Positions 12,126-24,105 of a stretch of 64,000 nt of DNA are shown here, in pieces. Where the stretch lies: contig CM030837.1 of assembly GCA_018105865.1 (NCBI GenBank), positions 12,706,725 through 12,770,724 on the forward strand, read 5' to 3'. The position numbers and the translations under genes were made by a program. This DNA is from Metaphire vulgaris. Lineage: Eukaryota; Annelida; Clitellata; Crassiclitellata; Megascolecidae. Under the pieces are notes generated by a model. It was given only the letters and a program-made list of their open reading frames with translations. It did no database searches and was not told the origin of the DNA. Each line of letters starts with the position of its first letter. Within the stretch, counting starts at the first letter, position 1.

Positions 12126-12501
12126 CAGGGTTGTCCAACTGGCGGCCCGCTGGCCGGATCCGGCCCACAGGACAGTTTCATCCGGCCCATCACCGAGTTT
12201 GCGAAAGTAACAATTTTAGCTATAGGACCGGTTATTACCATTATTTTTAGGACTAGGGGATCACCAAATTGCTTACTTATCCACAAGGACATAGAACAAA
12301 AATAAATAACAATGCGTAATGCAATGTTTCATTGTGTTCTTTACATACATTTACAATTTACACTGTCAATTATTTAGAGTCTTAGACTTATAGACTTAGT
12401 CTTAGACCAAGGTATTACCAGTACTTGTAATCATGTGTGGCCTCCGACATTGGGTTTGTGGTCCAATGAGGCCCGCCATCTGATTTGAGTTGGAGACCCT
12501 G
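12126..12501. mobile_element. hAT MITE just downstream of the TMEM272-like stop codon
   Basis: Ends CAGGGTTGTCCAACT and AGTTGGAGACCCTG are inverted, with GGCCCGC blocks inside each end as in many hAT elements. The 8-bp duplication CTGTACTG is perfect (12118-12125 and 12502-12509). A canonical AATAAA on the + strand at 12301-12306 lies inside it. A GT/TA microsatellite (12073-12112) is immediately to the left. Confidence 0.92.
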
Positions 12502-12730
12502 CTGTACTGTATGTATGTGTTTAGTTTATGTGTGTGTTGTGTACCATGTAGCACGTCTTGTGTATATTAGCCCCAAAACATTTTTATGTAAAATATTGTC
12601 ATACGCATCTAATGTCAAATTTGAAGCATTATTTAATTTGTATGTCATTACAAAATGAGTTGTCATTGATGGGAGTTAAGGAATCAAAACAATTGTACTC
12701 CAGATACGTCTGAAAAATATTGGGTCAAAG

Positions 12731-12966
12731 CAGGGCTTTTTTGTGACGTGGAACGGTGTTCCGGAAAATCTGAAGACTGGTATTTTTTGCAACATTAAAT
12801 TCATAAGTACAAAATTTAGAACCGATATAGTTCTAAATTTTCTATGTATGAATTTGATGTTTTATTGATTATAATCATTATAGTAACTGTTCGGCCGCTA
12901 CGTCATGTTGACAATTGACTTCTGACTATTGCGTTCCGGAAAATATTTTTTACAAAAAAAGCCCTG
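12731..12966. mobile_element. hAT MITE, CAGGGCTTTTTT family
   Basis: Ends CAGGGCTTTTTTGTG and ACAAAAAAAGCCCTG; perfect 8-bp duplication GGTCAAAG at 12723-12730 and 12967-12974. The GTTCCGGAAAAT word is present near both ends. Length 236 bp. Confidence 0.92.
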
Positions 12967-12974
12967 GGTCAAAG

Positions 12975-13716
12975 TAAGAGATACGTGGTGAAGTTCACAG
13001 CCATGTCGATCACATCTTGTTTGACATTGAGTGCTGTCCAATGCAAATTATGCAATTACCGCACATAATGTATGCTTTGAATCTTTATTGTAGGAATGTA
13101 GGCTCTTTCACGTTAAAAGCATTTAAGTCATAGATTTACTTTACATTCACTGTATTTGGCCTTTCTGTTGACCTGTCAAAATTTTGTATTCAGGCATATT
13201 GCATCTCAAAATTGAAGGTCCTGGCTCAAAGTGGATTTGTTACTCTGTTACTGCACTTAGATTACCCAGAATTTTTCCCATTGTATGCTTTACTATCCTA
13301 GAGTTAAAATTAAGTTTAAGTGTGCGTTGTGTTTGTTTATAGACGCGTCCGTATCAAAGACGATGGGCGTCTATGTGTGCTTGTATGTGTGTTTGGAGCC
13401 TCCTTTCTCAACCAGTGCTAACCGCCGATTGATTGATTGTCATTAAGAAAAACTCAAAAAAATTCGGGGGTGGTTTCCAGCCCTGGAACCTTTTGTAAAA
13501 TGGTCATAACCTAGTAATCTGTGTAGCAAAAAGTTGAAAAATATGTTAAAATGTGTTCATTATGACGCCCAGGAGTAAACCTTTAAAGGTTCGCTAATAT
13601 GCCTACAGCTCTTTGCATAATTATAGTTATATAATCTGATTCATGTCCAAAGCGACACACCACCTAGCGACTACTTTTCAAATCGACTTTCGTGCAGAGT
13701 TAAACTGTGGGGACCC
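12975..13716. other. Intergenic, no feature recognised
   Basis: A+T-rich sequence with no supported gene or repeat. Confidence 0.45.
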
Positions 13717-14617
13717 TAGCGAGTGACACGGGACAACTGTTTATCCCCGCACCCAAATATTTCACCCCACCCCATCCCCGCATTGCTTCTCCCCGTCTCC
13801 GCCCCATCCCACCCCCGCATTGCTTCTTCCCATCCCCGCACCAGCCTTTTCTGTCTCCTCATCGTCCCGCAGTAAGTCGTTAACATAGCCTACATTAACA
13901 AAAACACTTGGGCTTATAGTAGGCCAAATATAGCCCACTACTGAATCACTCCGTTATATTTTTGGAAAGATATTCACTCGCTTTTACTTTTAATCAATTT
14001 ATCCAGTGTTGGAGTTGCCGAAGGTGGGGGTTGGGGGCGGGGTTGATCCCCCAGCTAACTTTGCAACCCTCCCAAAAATCGCATGTCGGGTACATGCAGC
14101 TTCTGTCATTCATTGAATTTCAGTCCTCAACCCCCCCCCCAGCTCAAATTCCACAACTCCAACACTGAATTCATAAGAGTCGCTTTGTTCCATTTGTAAC
14201 TTTGAGCGTTGCGAAATAACAAGTCATGTGCCCAAAACGATACAACTAGGCCTAAATAGGAACACAGGAATAGAAAATACTTATGTAGTTCCTGCACATT
14301 GCTAAGTGAGCCGGCTGCTATAGAGCCGTGCTTTAATTGCACCCATGCGGTCATACCTATTCAGCGAATAACCTACTGGTTTACTAAATACATTACATAC
14401 AGAAATACTGTACATATTAGCAACTTGATAGGGCCTATAATACTGATACCGTTACTGCGGTATAACCGTAGTAGGCCTAAATGTCCACGTCCCAGCGGTA
14501 ATAGGCCCTACCGCAAGACAAGAACCCGTTACCGCAGCAATACCGCACTTGGCCAAATTTGCCCCATTACCGCGGTAATTAAAAAATCCGCGGTAATCGT
14601 TACCGTGTCACTCTCTA
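13717..14617. mobile_element. hAT-like element, TAGAG(A)GTGACAC family, copy A
   Basis: The left end TAGCGAGTGACACGGG and right end CCGTGTCACTCTCTA are inverted. The left arm is a C-rich block (CCCCGCATTGCTTCTCCCC repeated) and the right arm is packed with ACCGCGGTAAT-type words. Copy B at 50802-52161 carries the same two arms in the opposite orientation, confirming one element. No clear target duplication for this copy. A separate small element is nested at 14004-14167. Confidence 0.7.
14004..14167. mobile_element. Small MITE nested in copy A
   Basis: Ends CAGTGTTGGAGTTG and CAACTCCAACACTG are near-perfect 14-bp inverted repeats. The flanking octamers AATTTATC and AATTCATA match at 6 of 8 positions, suggesting an old hAT-type duplication. 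Copy B lacks this insertion. Confidence 0.75.
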
Positions 14618-14636
14618 CTAGAGAATTAGAATCTAT

Positions 14637-15047
14637 GGGGCCATCCACAAATGACGTTACGCACTTAGGAGGGGTTCAAACATTTGTGACGATGTGTGTC
14701 GACGGAGGGGGTTCTAGAATGCGACGTCACATAATAGGCTACTAATACTAAATATTTTTATCAATATCGTAACGCTATGTTACCGCAAAATTGAACGTAT
14801 TTTACACTTATAATTATTATACACTTAGTTTTAAAAAATGAATTTGAGAAACTTTCTGAATATTGTTTCAACTATAATAATTATGATGAATATTTTCAAA
14901 CGAAACGTTAATTTTGACATTCGAAAGACGACAAGAGGGGGTAACGCGTTGTGACGTCATATTTGAGGGGTCTGACTTTTTGCGACGACGTGCTACGAAC
15001 GGGGGGAAAACTGCAAAAATCGCGTTGTGCCATTTATGGATGGCCCC
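14637..15047. mobile_element. Harbinger-like MITE, GGGGCCATCCA family
   Basis: Ends GGGGCCATCCACAAATGACG and CATTTATGGATGGCCCC are inverted and flanked by TAT at 14634-14636 and 15048-15050. Related in layout (TGACGTCA words, CGCGTT near the end) to the element at 21474-21862. Confidence 0.85.
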
Positions 15048-15116
15048 TATGCGAGTTTTTTAAATGATGAATATGTACATTGCTAGTTTTCCTATTTCTC
15101 CATCTTAAAATTCAAC

Positions 15117-15179
<63 letters not shown>

Positions 15180-15230
15180 TATATACAGTATATATATATA
15201 TATATATGCGTGTGTGTGAATTTATATATA
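15117..15230. repeat. (CA)n(TA)n microsatellite
   Basis: CA run 15117-15140 followed by broken TA runs to about 15230. Confidence 0.9.
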
Positions 15231-15264
15231 TATATAATGCTGAAATATGATTCATGTTCTACTC

Positions 15265-16036
15265 AGTGGCGCAGCCAGGATTCCGGAATAGGGGCACATC
15301 GGCATTTTTGGACAGAAGTAAAAAGAAATAGAAAAATGTTGACAAGCAACAAATTCCTCATCGCGTCCTACTGTGTCTTCGTTCTGTAGCGATTTTAAAA
15401 AATTGTCTTCCATTCTTTTCCATCTCGTAAACTACCTGCGCAAATCTCACGACAGGTCCCAGTCCGAATAGCCCCTTCCCCGTCACGGTGCCAGGCATAG
15501 GCCTACACAAAGCAGGGCCTAGTCGCGCAACCATAGGAGAGGCAGCGGGCTGGCGGCCAACAGCAGTGCAGAAGGTATTCTTGCAGAAATATTCAGATTT
15601 CATTTAATGAGGGACAAAGTGAACGCCGAATATATCTATATATAATTAATATTTATATAATATTTATATAATCTATATAATATATATCTATCATATTGTC
15701 TGCAAGCTTGCTCAAACGTTCAAAATTTTTGTCCTGTAAATTGGGATGTCTCGGGCTCTGTCCCAGACCTCGCTAGGAGAATTTTAAAACAGTTTTTCAG
15801 TTGGGTATTACTAATATATGCTGACACTTTACTCGCATAGTCTGAAAATGCGTGCAACCTCTCAAGAGTTAAATCTAATACTAGGTCTGCCCTAAAAATT
15901 TTGACCGGAACTCCTTTCTAGATCCCGTACAGAGAGCTGACTATTTTCCCTCCTTCATGTTGGAACTGGAACTGTCAGTCTGCAGACTGTGTAGAAGCTC
16001 TGTGCTGCCGCGCCTCTATTCAGGAATCCTGGCTAC
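15265..16036. mobile_element. Possible element with CAGTGGCGCAGCC / GGCTACGCCAATG ends
   Basis: The left end CAGTGGCGCAGCCAGGATTCC and right end GGAATCCTGGCTACGCCAATG-like terminus are inverted and match the family at 25825-26106. I find no target duplication and the interior is not recognised, so the two ends may belong to different copies. Confidence 0.4.
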
Positions 16037-16044
16037 GCCAATGT

Positions 16045-16899
16045 CAGGCCAAAAATTGTGGCTTTAAGCAGACCGTCTCCCCACCGGAGGCCGAAATGTT
16101 GGGCGTCGGGGCGATCAGCCGATCATTGCCTTTTTAAACACGGAACACTGGTCTGTTTACGCATTTCGATTGTAGGCGATGCTGCTTGCGCACACACTCC
16201 TCTGCCATAGAGGGATTTATGGCAGTTCGCGGGGAGAGGGAGTGATTTCTGGGAAGCGGTGAGAAATTGTCATCGCATTACACAGTGAGATGCTTTTGGG
16301 GGGATCTAAGCCCTTAGGAGAATTCTTTCTCCCCCATCCGGCAACATTGATTGTAGGCTTCTGCAAATGTCCCACAAGAGTCCGACAGCATAAAGTCTTA
16401 TCAGTTCGGAACTCGGAAGGCGTGACATATCCCTCTCAGATAAACTTTGAAGTCGGTTGCTGCAACCTGCAACCCTCCTCGCATCGAATGGAACAGTCTG
16501 TAAAATGTGCTCAGTATCGAAGGAGTGTTCGGCCTTCTGACTACCGTCTTAACTGGTAAAACTTATGTTGCGCTATATGAGTTCCGTAGTCTCTTTTCGT
16601 CTTCATCACCCACTACTACTACGACCCAAATGGCGTCTGCAGCAGGCCTTGCATTTACACGCGCGCGCACACACACACACATACACACATACACGATTGC
16701 TGGTTGCGGAGCCGTTCGAGTACTGTGTACATAGATCGGTGCTCGCACAGAGAGTGACGTTGCGTGTTGTGGTGGGGGTGTGCGTGTGTGGGCGTCCGGG
16801 ATTGGCGTCATCGGCGGCCGCAGCCGTGCGATGGGGGTCTGCGTGTTCTGTTGCTTCCGGTACTCGAGCGATAACACCCAGCTGGGGTCTGATACTGAT

Positions 16900-16900
<1 letters not shown>
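16045..16900. other. Intergenic, no gene recognised
   Basis: Moderately G+C-rich with a short CA run near 16669-16692. Open frames on both strands look like chance; no conserved domain recognised. Confidence 0.4.
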
Positions 16901-16904
<4 letters not shown>

Positions 16905-16935
<31 letters not shown>

Positions 16936-16977
16936 TAATAGCGATAATACCCAGCTGTTTATCTTCTGTTGATACTG

Positions 16978-17057
<80 letters not shown>
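16905..17057. repeat. (AAT)n trinucleotide arrays
   Basis: Two AAT arrays (about 16905-16934 and 16977-17057) separated by unique sequence. The second directly abuts the RTE copy at 17065. Confidence 0.95.
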
Positions 17058-17058
<1 letters not shown>

Positions 17059-17064
17059 TCCAGA

Positions 17065-17383
17065 GATAATGTCTCAACCTAAAGGATACAATATTTATCG
17101 ACAAAATTAGAATTAAAAGACTCAACTGGTATGGACACGTCAACAGAATGGATGAAAGGAGAGTTAGGAGACTACCATACAAGGCACTCTACACTCAAAT
17201 AGAAGGAAATAAAGGAAGAGGAAGACCCAGGAAAAAGTGGATGGACAACATCAGAGAAGATATGAACATGAAAGGAATTTCAATCGTAGAAGGAAGACGA
17301 TTAACGGAAGATAGAACTTCTTGGAAACATTTTGTGTCTAACTATTGCCGCTAAAGAGTTGGCAGATAGTAAAAATGATGATG
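17065..17383 (+). mobile_element. 5'-truncated RTE-like LINE, copy 2, with 10-bp target duplication
   Basis: Carries only the C-terminal tail of the reverse-transcriptase protein (LNWYGHVNRMDERR, then GRGRPRKKWMDNI, ending SNYCR stop near 17354) and a short ATGATG tail. AATGTCCAGA is duplicated at 17055-17064 and 17384-17393. Very similar to the end of the copy at 3536-4346, with a small in-frame insertion around RRVRRLP. Confidence 0.85.
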
Positions 17384-17522
17384 AATGTCCAGAAATTTAA
17401 CGCAGTCGCCTTCCACGGAACTTTCACATAATAATGATAATAATAATATGATTATTATTATTATTATGTCGTCTCCGTTAAGCCTCTGGCCATGAACAAG
17501 ACTGGAACAGATTTCTGCCATA

Positions 17523-17628
<106 letters not shown>

Positions 17629-17630
17629 AC

Positions 17631-19400
17631 TTCTATAGCACCATATCTAATACCCAAGGGTATCAATCGATGATAGCCTACTTCAAATCCATTCGCTAAA
17701 GATCAGGTCAATCCATAGACTAGTCAGTGGGAAAGAGCAAGACAGACTATGGAGGAAATGCTAATTGGAAGAGATGTGTTTTTAGCCTAGCTGTAAAAAT
17801 GCTCAGCTTATTGTAAGATCTGACAACCAGAGGGAAAAAGAGTTCCAGGTACATTCTGTTCTAGGTACATTTAACAATGAATCAGCAAACCTTGTTAAAT
17901 GACAATGTTTCGGATGGTTTAACAAAGGCAATGAATAACTGGATCATCAGCATAGAAATGATAGTCAGCAGAGAACTGTGAAAGAAGCGATCCAAAAGGC
18001 ATTGTAGGCGTATATAGAGTGAAAAGGAGCGGGCCTAAAACTGGGTAACCCTGGGAACACCAAAATCGATCTTAACTGAATTTGACTGAACACCATTACA
18101 GTAAACAGTATGACTGCGATGTTGAAGGTATGATTTGAGCCACTCCAATGCAGTACCCGATATACCAAATGGTCCAAACCAATGCTCAAGTCGATATAGA
18201 AGGAGTGCGTGATCTATTGTATCAAAAGCCGCAGACAAATCTAGCAAAATAAGTGCAGTTACCTTGCCAATATTTAATATCAGAGATGTGCGCAAGTCTC
18301 TAACCTCGAGTCTCAAGCAAGTCTCGAGTTTTTACCTCCAAGTCTCAAGTCAAGTCGCAAGTCACAGGCCTCGAGTCGCAAGCAAGTGTCAAGCCTGAAA
18401 ATTTGCGACTCGAGTCGACTCAATTCTCGAGTCGGCTGACTCGAGTCTCCAACTCTGATATTTATAGCTGACAAAATATAATCATTAACAGCCAGGTGAG
18501 CAGTTTCAATTGAATGAAATTTTCGATATGCAGATTGTTTAGGAAATAAAAGATTATGCCATAAAAGATGTACATTTATTCAACTAGGCAAATGCGTTCA
18601 ACAAGTTCAGATATAAAATTTGAATTTGAGACAGGCTTATAGCTATAAAAATCATTTGGATCGAGTGTTGGTTTTTCAGTAATGGGCGGACAAGAGCTCT
18701 ATCATAGGTTGATGGGAAGTATACATGACGACAGAGATAGATGGTGGAATATGGCAGATCATACGAGCAGCAGCGTTCAGAACGGACTGAAGACGGTTGA
18801 GAAGGGTTTTCCGTATTCCGGCAACTTAGATTATTGCGATAATCTAAGTTGGTCAACACCAGAGTGGAGACCAGTGTTTTGAGTGCAGTGGCTGACACTG
18901 AGCAACGAATACTTCTAATCAGCCTGAGGGCATTGAAGCATCCAGCCACAGTCTTCGCCACTATAGAAATGAAAAGTTCACCAGGAGAGGAAATGAATGT
19001 ATCCGTAATTGATTGAAATTCTGCCATTAAAAGTGGAAAGACGACGATGGCAGTCTGTAAAAATTTAGAAAAGAAATTCTTTTGTTACCAGAATCAAGAG
19101 CTCCTGCAATGACCACAAGTGAAGGAAAGGAGTACCAGGAACTGAACAGTTGGGTCAAATAAAAGTTTTAAAAAATTGCACAGAAAACAACCCCATGCAC
19201 CATCATTGCCGTGCTGCCTTTGATTGCTAACAAGTGTAAAATCAGGAGGATGTAGATCAGATAAAAAATGATGGAGTATCATTTGGGCGCAGCCATGTCT
19301 CATTCAAGGCCAGAATATGAAGAGGAAAATCAATTAAGTAAATATGCAATGAAGATGCTTTGTTTCTTAATGAAGCAATGTTAAGATGTCCGAATATCAA
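17631..19400 (-). mobile_element. L2-like LINE with endonuclease and reverse transcriptase remnants
   Basis: Read on the - strand: an APE-type endonuclease N-terminus near 19400-19190 (GHLNIASLRNKASSLH, LALNETWLRPNDTPSF); an out-of-place C-terminal reverse-transcriptase piece near 19000-18740 (ALKTLVSTLVLTNLDY); then RT motifs in order from about 18720 ([55 protein letters not shown]) to about 18040; and a 3' region ending in a CACTTCTATAGCACC-like word before the triplet tail. Several frameshifts and stops; inactive. A 177-bp element interrupts it at 18281-18457. Confidence 0.8.
18281..18457. mobile_element. Small hAT-like MITE nested in the L2 reverse transcriptase
   Basis: Ends CAGAGATGTGCGCAAGTCTC and GAGTCTCCAACTCTG, with many GACTCGAGTC palindromic words inside. 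The right flank ATATTTAT (18458-18465) is nearly repeated on the left around 18270-18280. The L2 protein reads IETAHLAVNDYILSA on one side and [15 protein letters not shown] on the other, so the insertion point within the domain is clear. Confidence 0.75.
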
Positions 19401-19423
19401 AGATGTTATCAAAGGGCCAGGGG

Positions 19424-19640
19424 CGGGAAGTTAGAAGAGTGGTAACAACGCTGGACAATGGAGCAGAAGGTCGGGGGTTCCATTCCCGAAGGAGCCCTAA
19501 GGTCGACTCAGCCTTACTGAGGAGCAGCGTTAAGCTGCGAGGTAAAACATGGATCTGGGGAAAGTAATGTCAACCTACCTCAGATTAATAGATTATACCA
19601 CCTACATCGCTGATTGCCTAGACCGGAGGTAGGCCTAAGC
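19424..19640 (+). mobile_element. tRNA-derived SINE-like sequence
   Basis: An A-box-like segment (AGAGTGGTAACAACGCTGG, about 19436-19454) and a B-box-like segment (GGGTTCCATTCCCG, about 19475-19488) have tRNA-like spacing, followed by an unrelated body. This is the layout of a tRNA-derived SINE. No tRNA cloverleaf can be drawn with confidence and no flanking duplication was found. Confidence 0.5.
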
Positions 19641-19956
19641 GCCGGAACCCAACGCTCGGACTCGAGTATGGGACTTACCTTTACATTTACCTGTTAAATG
19701 GCCGGGGTTACCAGGCTCAATGTCGCCTGAGAGTAGCAGAATTAAGAATACAAGGACACACCGAGCATTTGATTTATTAACAATGATTCGTCTGGATTTG
19801 AAGCGTCTACGTTTATTCAGCAATCAGCTGCTGCTTTTCAGCAGCATGCCACACCCGTTAAATAGCAACAATCTAGTGGAAACTAAGAATTGTGCTGATA
19901 GGAGGAGGTTAAACGAATTAAAACAAGCAGTGTTTCTAAAGAAACGGCATTCAGGA

Positions 19957-20147
19957 CAGGGGGCGAGATCATTTTTGGCCAAATTTTTGGCAATTTTTGA
20001 CCAATTTTGGCAAATTTGTAAATGTTTGACATTTTTGGCAAATTTTTGGCAATTTTTTTGCACATTTCACTTTTATGTTTCACATTAATGCATTATAGGC
20101 CCTACATTATTTTTTAATTTCCTTGCCTCCCCCAAATGACGCCCCTG
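19957..20147. mobile_element. hAT MITE, 191 bp, perfect target duplication
   Basis: Ends CAGGGGGCGAGATCATTTTTGG and CCCCCAAATGACGCCCCTG, flanked by ATTCAGGA at 19949-19956 and 20148-20155. The interior is a run of TTTTTGGCAAATTTTTGG repeats. Confidence 0.92.
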
Positions 20148-20155
20148 ATTCAGGA

Positions 20156-21470
20156 TTCAGAACTCTAATGTTTCTATAGTCGAACTCGTAGTCCGTACCT
20201 AAGATTAGGCCAAGTGCGATGCAAGTTTAACACGAATAAGGAAAATCGAACATAATAACAGTATTGATTTCATAGTGCCAACAATTACAACAGATAAATA
20301 TTAATTTAATAAGATTCAAGTGAAAGTCAAAGTATGATTCAGCTCATGCAGCAACTCACAAGTTCAGCATGAGATGAATAGTGCCAGCCGATGTTTAGTA
20401 TGGAACAAATTTATATTTCTAGAAAATAAAAGCCTGCAGTAACTATTGAATCCATATTGAATCGCTGTCTACGAAGGTAATGAAGTGATCGATAATGGAG
20501 GTCAATCAATTCACTAGTTATAAAGCGAAATAGCAAATAAGAATCAAATAAAAACATGCAGGTATAAATCACGCAAAAATCAATTCAAAATTAACAAGTA
20601 AATTTCAAAAATTCGCAAACACAGTATCGAGAAATTTGTAAATAAATAGATACAGAAATTCAAAAAGCTCCTAGTCTGCGTCACTGCTTCCCGATGCCTC
20701 AAAAGAGCAGAGGAAGAGCAGACAGAAGACGGAAGGAGGCTGAGAACGATGTCTGTGTTCATCCTCCTACACTGCTTTCGTCTCTTGGATATTAGAGGCC
20801 GTTGCTTGGTCTAGACTCTAGACACACGGTGCGAGATTTCGAGCGCCGCTGATTGGCAGGGCGCGTGCGTCAGGCAGCGCGTAATTCCTAATCATAAGCA
20901 ATTCACGACTTTCTCGGCCAACGAACTGGTAACGATTCACTCATTTATGCCTGCGTGTGGTCCGACATTTTCCATCCCGGAAAGCTGATAAAGCAAGAAT
21001 TTCATAGGTCTTCTTTTGGTCATGGCCTACTTTCAATTTTGAAATTAAACTTCGCGAACTTCTTTTATGTTTTTGATGATCCGTTGTCACGCCGTCTGGT
21101 TCTCTGTCGAAGTTCTTCCCAATCCACAAACTGTTACTGGGGTCATAGATTGGGGGGCGGGGGGCAATTGAGCGTCGGAATCTGCCCTGTCCTTGCCTTG
21201 ACTTAACTGCGCTCGGAGGAATGATTATAATTCATTGAAGCTGAGACCGTCGTCTTGAAGTAAAATTTGTGATTCGATGGAAGCTGAGCCTGAGTATTTG
21301 ATACTAAGTTCGGTAAATTACTGCTCTGTTTTGGAATGACTAGACCATGTTCGGATGAGTGGGAGTTGGATCTTTTAAATTAGGTCTGATGCATGATATT
21401 TATTTAGCAGGACGGTCTGTGCTTCGTTCCGTCTGGTGGGAGGAAGTGGCATTCCACGACTGTTTGCAAC
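20156..21470. other. Intergenic, no feature recognised
   Basis: Mixed-composition sequence. Short frames only; nothing conserved was recognised. Confidence 0.4.
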
Positions 21471-21473
21471 TTA

Positions 21474-21862
21474 GGGACCGTCCATAAATTACGTCACGCG
21501 GTTAGAGGGTCCGGCCATTTGTGACGAAGTGTGACGAGGGGGTTTCCGTAAATGTGACGTCACGCAAAAACTAGGTCATGACCTCTGACCTTTTTTGCAT
21601 ATCTGACCTTTTTTGCTTGTCAGGGATTTTGGAGAGGAAAAAATAGCCTACAATTATGACCTATTTTTTGCTTGTCAGGGTTTTTCGAAAGGAAAACATA
21701 CAAGGATGGCCTTTTTTGCTTGTCAAGACTTTTCAGAAGACGAAAATGGGGGGTCGGCCCGTTGTGACGTCATATTTTAGGGGGTGCGACATTTTATGAC
21801 GTCGCGTTACTTAGGGGTCAAAAAAGTGCCAAATTCGCGTGACGTATTTTATGGACGACCCC
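21474..21862. mobile_element. Harbinger-like MITE, GGGACCGTCCATAAATTACG family
   Basis: Ends GGGACCGTCCATAAATTACG and TATTTTATGGACGACCCC. Flanks are TTA (21471-21473) and TGA (21863-21865), a 3-bp duplication with one change. The interior has three tandem-like copies of a unit containing CCTTTTTTGCTTGTCAGG, about 60 bp apart. Confidence 0.8.
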
Positions 21863-21865
21863 TGA

Positions 21866-23165
21866 GGGATTGGTTAATTTTATGCTCCAAGTCGCATTTA
21901 CAAATCAGATATCTTAACTAAGTAGACCGATAAAGAATTTTTATAAAATGTGTAAAGAATATGAATAATTTAAAATATAAAACACGAACGAGTGATGTAG
22001 CATTGTAGCCAATGCAGGTTCGTCAATATTTTGCAATACACTGCTTGAAAATTACCGACGCATAGGGGGCCTATGCCTGAACAATCTGTTTTTGCAATTG
22101 AGCTGGACCGCGAATGAATTTAAAGCGGTCGGTAATTCGCCTATTCCCAGAGACCATGGTACAGCATTGTAGGCGACGTCTGTTTACCAATTCTGAATCC
22201 CGAAGAAACTGAACGAAAGTCCTTGCTTTCGGCCTAAATATTGCAGTTTATCTGGAAAAGTCGATCGTGGATGTCAGACCTATATAGACGTACATCGTGG
22301 ACCCTGTAGGCCTCTCTGATTCTCGAAGAGGAGTGGCAATTTATACAGTATGCGTCACTTTTGCCAGAAATAAATTCGCCTGATAACGGATAACGCAGAT
22401 TCTCAGAATGCTCCTCCTGATAGGCCCCACTGAAATTTGTAGATCAGAGTTATTCTTGGTCTAGCATGCCAGAGATAAAATTTCAAATTTTCTCCACATT
22501 TCGAGAAACATGACCGATTATCAAGTGAACAGTTTCATACATGGCGATGGACTCGAAATGCACGAGAAACTCATTAACATCTGAACCGCAGAGGAAATCG
22601 CCTTCCCCGCAACTGTGAGATTTTGAGAAATGCGGCTGCCAGCCCAGAATCCTGAAGGGCTTTGGAACTTCGGCCGATTTTTGGCCCATTTTATACGTGT
22701 CAGACTTTTATACGTCTTGAACTCTCAACTACGTCCCCCGCTCCCAAACAGGTTCCCACGCCTCTGGTAGAACCAGTGGTCGATTTTTTAAAAAGCAGCG
22801 TAGATCGGACTACTCCAACCACAAAATTTGTAGCCCCACCGAGACCGTCCACGACTAAGTAAGGTGGGGGTCAACCTCCCACTCCACGACAAATAGAACA
22901 TTGGGTGTGATCCATGACACGTGCGCTAGAAAAAAGGTAGCTTATCTTTCTGGGCCTTTTATCCGGCTCCTATGCTGCCTATGCAGAAGACTTAAGAACA
23001 GCTTTAAGTCGGGTTAAGATTGTTGGATAAATAGACACAATGAAGAGAAAAGCAAAACGCAGAGATAATATGGAAGTTCGGTTGGCTGCACGTCTGACAC
23101 TTAGAAGAACTATTGACGTAGGAAAGCGTTAAGTAACGGGTAGAAAAGGAAAGAAATTCCTACGT
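21866..23165. other. Intergenic, no feature recognised
   Basis: No supported coding or repeat feature, apart from frequent AGGCCT palindromes. Confidence 0.4.
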
Positions 23166-23168
23166 GAG

Positions 23169-23236
23169 ACAGACAGACAGACAGACAGACAGCCAGACAG
23201 CCAGACACAGACAGACAGACAGACAGACAGACAGAA
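23169..23236. repeat. (CAGA)n microsatellite
   Basis: About 17 tetranucleotide units with a few CAGC interruptions. Confidence 0.95.
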
Positions 23237-23819
23237 CAAAACTGTGTTAACTCAGCTCTTGATAAAACGAGCATTACTAACAGAACCCTATATTTATGGA
23301 CCTCTTCAGTAGAAAGTTACGAACGGGTGACGACGACTATTAGTGTAAAATTAGTAAGTAGGCATACATCAGCCTTTCTTTATGTTCGATTTAGGATTCA
23401 TATAGATGACGCACTTTTGCAGTTCTTAGGTGGGCGTCAAAATCTTACTCAGTAAGCAAGCACAAAGGCTCGACCAACGCCTTCCTATTATATATCATCA
23501 ATCGACTCGCAACCAGTATTCTATCTGGCTCAGATTGGGAAGGGAGGTTAGCACCACTCCACTGATCAAGAGCGACCGCGAATGGTGGTTGAAAATGTCA
23601 TTGTTTGCTGTTCTTCCTGACTGTTGTAATATCGTCCCGTGATGACAACCAAAAGTTTTAAAAAGCTGTGAGGGATTCTGGGGGAAATGTTGAATTCTGC
23701 CACCGTTCAACTTTGTAGATAGACATGCGTTTGTTTTCAATTGTGAACTTCTTCCCTACCTGTTATGTTGTCCATGCAGGGATATTAGCATTTCCATGTA
23801 GTTATTAGTCTAGATATCC

Positions 23820-24060
23820 TATTTGGAGAAACCCACTTCTGTGGAACGCGCTCACAGGCTCCCTGATGTCCTGGCCGGGATTACCTCTCCCGAGACGTTT
23901 GCGAAAGACCTAAAAACGTTCTTGTTTAGGCCCTACAGGATCGTATGGCATTACATACTGTTGACTGTACAGCGCTTTTGGCTTTGGCTTATGGCTATGT
24001 TACTGCGCTTCATAAATTGTCGACGATAATAATAATAATAATAATAATCATAAATTGTCG

Positions 24061-24103
<43 letters not shown>
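23820..24103 (+). mobile_element. L2-like LINE 3' end with (AAT)n tail
   Basis: The frame contains DVLAGITSPETFAKDLKTFLF, the usual end of L2/CR1 reverse-transcriptase proteins (a KxxLKTxLF-type motif), followed about 60 bp later by GCGCTTCATAAATTGTCGA and an AAT array (24026-24103). The same arrangement of GCGCTATA-like word then tandem repeat is seen at 17631 and 40878. Only the 3' end is present. Confidence 0.65.

Positions 24104-24105
<2 letters not shown>

Noticed and set aside
19424..19500. Functional tRNA gene
   Set aside because: A and B boxes are present but the stems do not pair into a cloverleaf; it fits a SINE better.
23169..23236. Regular CAGA repeat as a possible CRISPR-like array
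   Set aside because: Units are 4 bp without spacers: a simple microsatellite.
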